A DNA stretch of 64,000 bases from Methanothrix sp. (lineage in GTDB: Archaea > Halobacteriota > Methanosarcinia > Methanotrichales > Methanotrichaceae): assembly GCF_016706325.1 (NCBI RefSeq), contig NZ_JADJJX010000001.1, positions 1,426,001-1,490,000 on the forward strand, written 5' to 3'. The translations under genes were made by a program, and so were the position numbers. Positions 62,402 to 64,000 of the stretch are shown here, one piece after another (the first letter of the stretch is position 1; each line of letters starts with the position of its first letter). Under the pieces are notes generated by a model that was not told the DNA's origin, searched no databases, and worked only from the letters and a program-made list of their open reading frames with translations.

Positions 62402-63920
62402 TCAAATTAAAAATCATTTGACCATCGACAACTTCTGGTTTATATCCCTCAAGAAAATCCTCATAACCATATGCTGGATGGAAAGAACAAATCCGAATAA
62501 TTCCAGGAAATTTGTCATTTCCGAGAACTTGCTTTCGGTGTTCATCTGATAATTCATCAAAGCTTTTACCAAAGTTGTACAAAGCTGCTAGCTCATAGGC
62601 TGCCCTCTCGGCCCAATAAGTCTTACCAGTACCAGGAGGGCCATAGAGTATGATCTGACCTTTGCGTGCTAAAGCAGACTGGATACGACCGAGCAAACCA
62701 CTAAGTCGTTGATGCGTTTTAAGTGTGGATATATCAAGTATGTGACTTTCAGCCTCAGCCAAATTTGCATGAATCTTGAGTTTTGAGAGGGTGCTCGTAA
62801 GGCCTTCTTTCTCTGGAAGATCCCATGGATCTAGAGAGAGCCACTCGACGGGGCGACGGTGTGAAAAATTCGGTCCTTCCTTAAAGACGTATCCACCCGT
62901 GACTTTGCCTATGCCTAGTACTTTCATCCCAGAGCAAGCTAATACCAAGTCGCCGTTTTTAATTCCAAAAATGAAATTGAAGACTTGGTTAGCCTGTTTA
63001 CTAGCTGTTCCTGGAGAGTCTGGGTAACGTGCGGTTATCTTCTCTCGAATTTTCTCCTTTCCAGCCTTGTCATTGGAAATATATGAAATATCGCCTAGCT
63101 CGTTCCAGCCGATGGCAATATAGCCACCCTCCCGCATATATTTCCATTCACTATCACCGCGGAGTCCCTTTGTAGTTCCAATGCGCCAATATTGATAAGG
63201 ACTTCCATTTAGGCTGATTAGTGTTGCAGTAAGGTTATTCAAGGATATTCCCAATTCACGAGCTATGGATACATATCGCCCAGCGCAGACGTATCGACCA
63301 TCTTCTTGTGGTGGTATTTGAAGCAATTTTATAAGGTGAAATCGCTGATAATAAGGGGTATGGTAGTTATCTAGCTTCTCTGGATAAAGCAAACTCAGGT
63401 ACTTGTGACCCCAAGATGAATTGCTGATCGCTGGCGCCAAATAATCCATATCATGCTGCAGGTTTGAATAATCCAAGTCGGTGGCATTTATTGGAAGTTT
63501 ATCCAGCAACTCAGCGCCTTTTAATAGCTGGTCTCGGTGCGTTCTGGCAATAAGAATTGCTTCTTCAATGGGCAACCCCCTCTGATTTTGAGGGCTTCCC
63601 GTTGTCCATTCTCCAGTCTCCTTACGTCGATAGATGCCGAATTTGAGGGCACTTCCACCAGCTATGCCACCAAATATTGCAGGAAATTCGTCATCGTTTT
63701 TGAATTCTAACCAATAGACCAGACTGTCTCGGTTCCTGTGATCATGGATTGCTTCCAGAAGAGCTTCTCCATCTAGGTTTCTAAGTCTATCTGGACCGAA
63801 ACGCTTCCGAAAATTTTCATAATATTTGGCAAGATGCGTATCAGACGGCAAATCACCTTTCATATCCAATTCTTTTTTATACTCCTTTATTTTTTTGAGA
63901 ATATTATCAGCTAATATCAT
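62331..63920 (-). CDS. mcrB: McrB-like GTPase, N-terminal part with EVE-like reader domain (frameshifted)
   Basis: ATG 63920 follows GGGGAT. The N-terminal domain (VYWLEFKNDDEFPAIFGGIAGG) is unknown; residues about 245-370 (QYWRIGTTKGLRGDSEWKYMR, NGDLVLACSGMKVLGIGKVTGGY) look like an EVE/PUA-type modified-base reader, then Walker A ILYGPPGTGKTYWAE near residue 430. It ends DHRFFDH at the A6 run, before Walker B. Type IV systems of this kind cut methylated or otherwise modified invading DNA. As sequenced the motor is split and probably off. Confidence 0.8.
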   Translation of the reverse strand: MILADNILKKIKEYKKELDMKGDLPSDTHLAKYYENFRKRFGPDRLRNLDGEALLEAIHDHRNRDSLVYWLEFKNDDEFPAIFGGIAGGSALKFGIYRRKETGEWTTGSPQNQRGLPIEEAILIARTHRDQLLKGAELLDKLPINATDLDYSNLQHDMDYLAPAISNSSWGHKYLSLLYPEKLDNYHTPYYQRFHLIKLLQIPPQEDGRYVCAGRYVSIARELGISLNNLTATLISLNGSPYQYWRIGTTKGLRGDSEWKYMREGGYIAIGWNELGDISYISNDKAGKEKIREKITARYPDSPGTASKQANQVFNFIFGIKNGDLVLACSGMKVLGIGKVTGGYVFKEGPNFSHRRPVEWLSLDPWDLPEKEGLTSTLSKLKIHANLAEAESHILDISTLKTHQRLSGLLGRIQSALARKGQIILYGPPGTGKTYWAERAAYELAALYNFGKSFDELSDEHRKQVLGNDKFPGIIRICSFHPAYGYEDFLEGYKPEVVDGQMIFNLSDGIFKKLCEDAQKDTDHRFFDH

Positions 63921-64000
63921 ATTTATAACCTATCCCCAATAATTTATTCATGCCAACGCTGGTCGTTAGCCACTAAGTAACTTAAAGCTATTTATGCCGT

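Overview
The window is archaeal and looks like a methanogen of the Methanosarcinales. It carries a group II chaperonin (thermosome) gene, an archaeal RNA polymerase subunit F gene, ribosomal protein L21e, archaeal Pus10, a 2-amino-3,7-dideoxy-D-threo-hept-6-ulosonate synthase (archaeal aromatic amino acid route) and a Tfx-type regulator. The very large share of secreted repeat proteins suggests a sheathed Methanothrix/Methanosaeta-like organism. That genus call is an inference.

Layout. (1) 1-10.2 kb: a cluster of secreted proteins that share a C-terminal fascin-like beta-trefoil module (repeated N-G-Q-Y-L-C-A-E-G units). The N-terminal parts differ: 85-residue Ig/carboxypeptidase-regulatory-like repeats, an unknown domain, a seven-repeat beta-propeller and a matrixin-like metalloprotease. 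A secreted HEAT-repeat protein lies among them and a transposase relic sits at the convergent junction. (2) 10.3-17.5 kb, minus strand: a seven-gene type III CRISPR effector operon (Cmr1, Cmr6-like, Cas10/Csx11-like, an unknown 130-aa protein, Cmr4, Cmr5, a further RAMP). Its Cas10 lacks recognisable HD and GGDD catalytic motifs. No array, cas1/cas2, cas6 or CARF effector is present. (3) 18.5-28.7 kb: housekeeping and stress genes (RNB nuclease, two Hsp20 proteins, thermosome, purC), a secreted sugar-dehydrogenase-like propeller, a lipoprotein and two winged-helix regulators, with several short tandem or inverted repeats between them. (4) 28.7-42.1 kb: secreted Cys/Asp-rich tandem-repeat proteins, a three-thioredoxin-fold membrane protein, choice-of-anchor proteins and a lamin-tail/DUF11 protein. 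Two of the giant repeat genes are broken by three frameshifts. (5) 42.2-44.6 kb: an AT-rich island of unknown genes. (6) 44.7-56.2 kb: PolX, ADTH synthase, a rhodanese-like protein without active-site Cys, a sugar-nucleotide epimerase, a B12-binding radical SAM enzyme followed by a protein with many E-P-A-H-P motifs, a Tfx regulator and two secreted proteins. (7) 56.3-59.6 kb, minus strand: the archaeal cluster pus10-rpl21e-rpoF-DUF655-rsmA. (8) 59.8-63.9 kb, minus strand: a transposase relic and an McrBC-type restriction system whose mcrB is frameshifted at a homopolymer.

Most notable: the beta-trefoil family as a possible common anchoring tag, a Cas10-degenerate (type III-C-like) effector that keeps the Cas7 RNase Asp, the radical SAM/E-P-A-H-P pair, and a series of frameshifts (A8, G3/G4, A6 and a 49-nt repeat deletion) that are either phase-variable switches or sequencing errors.
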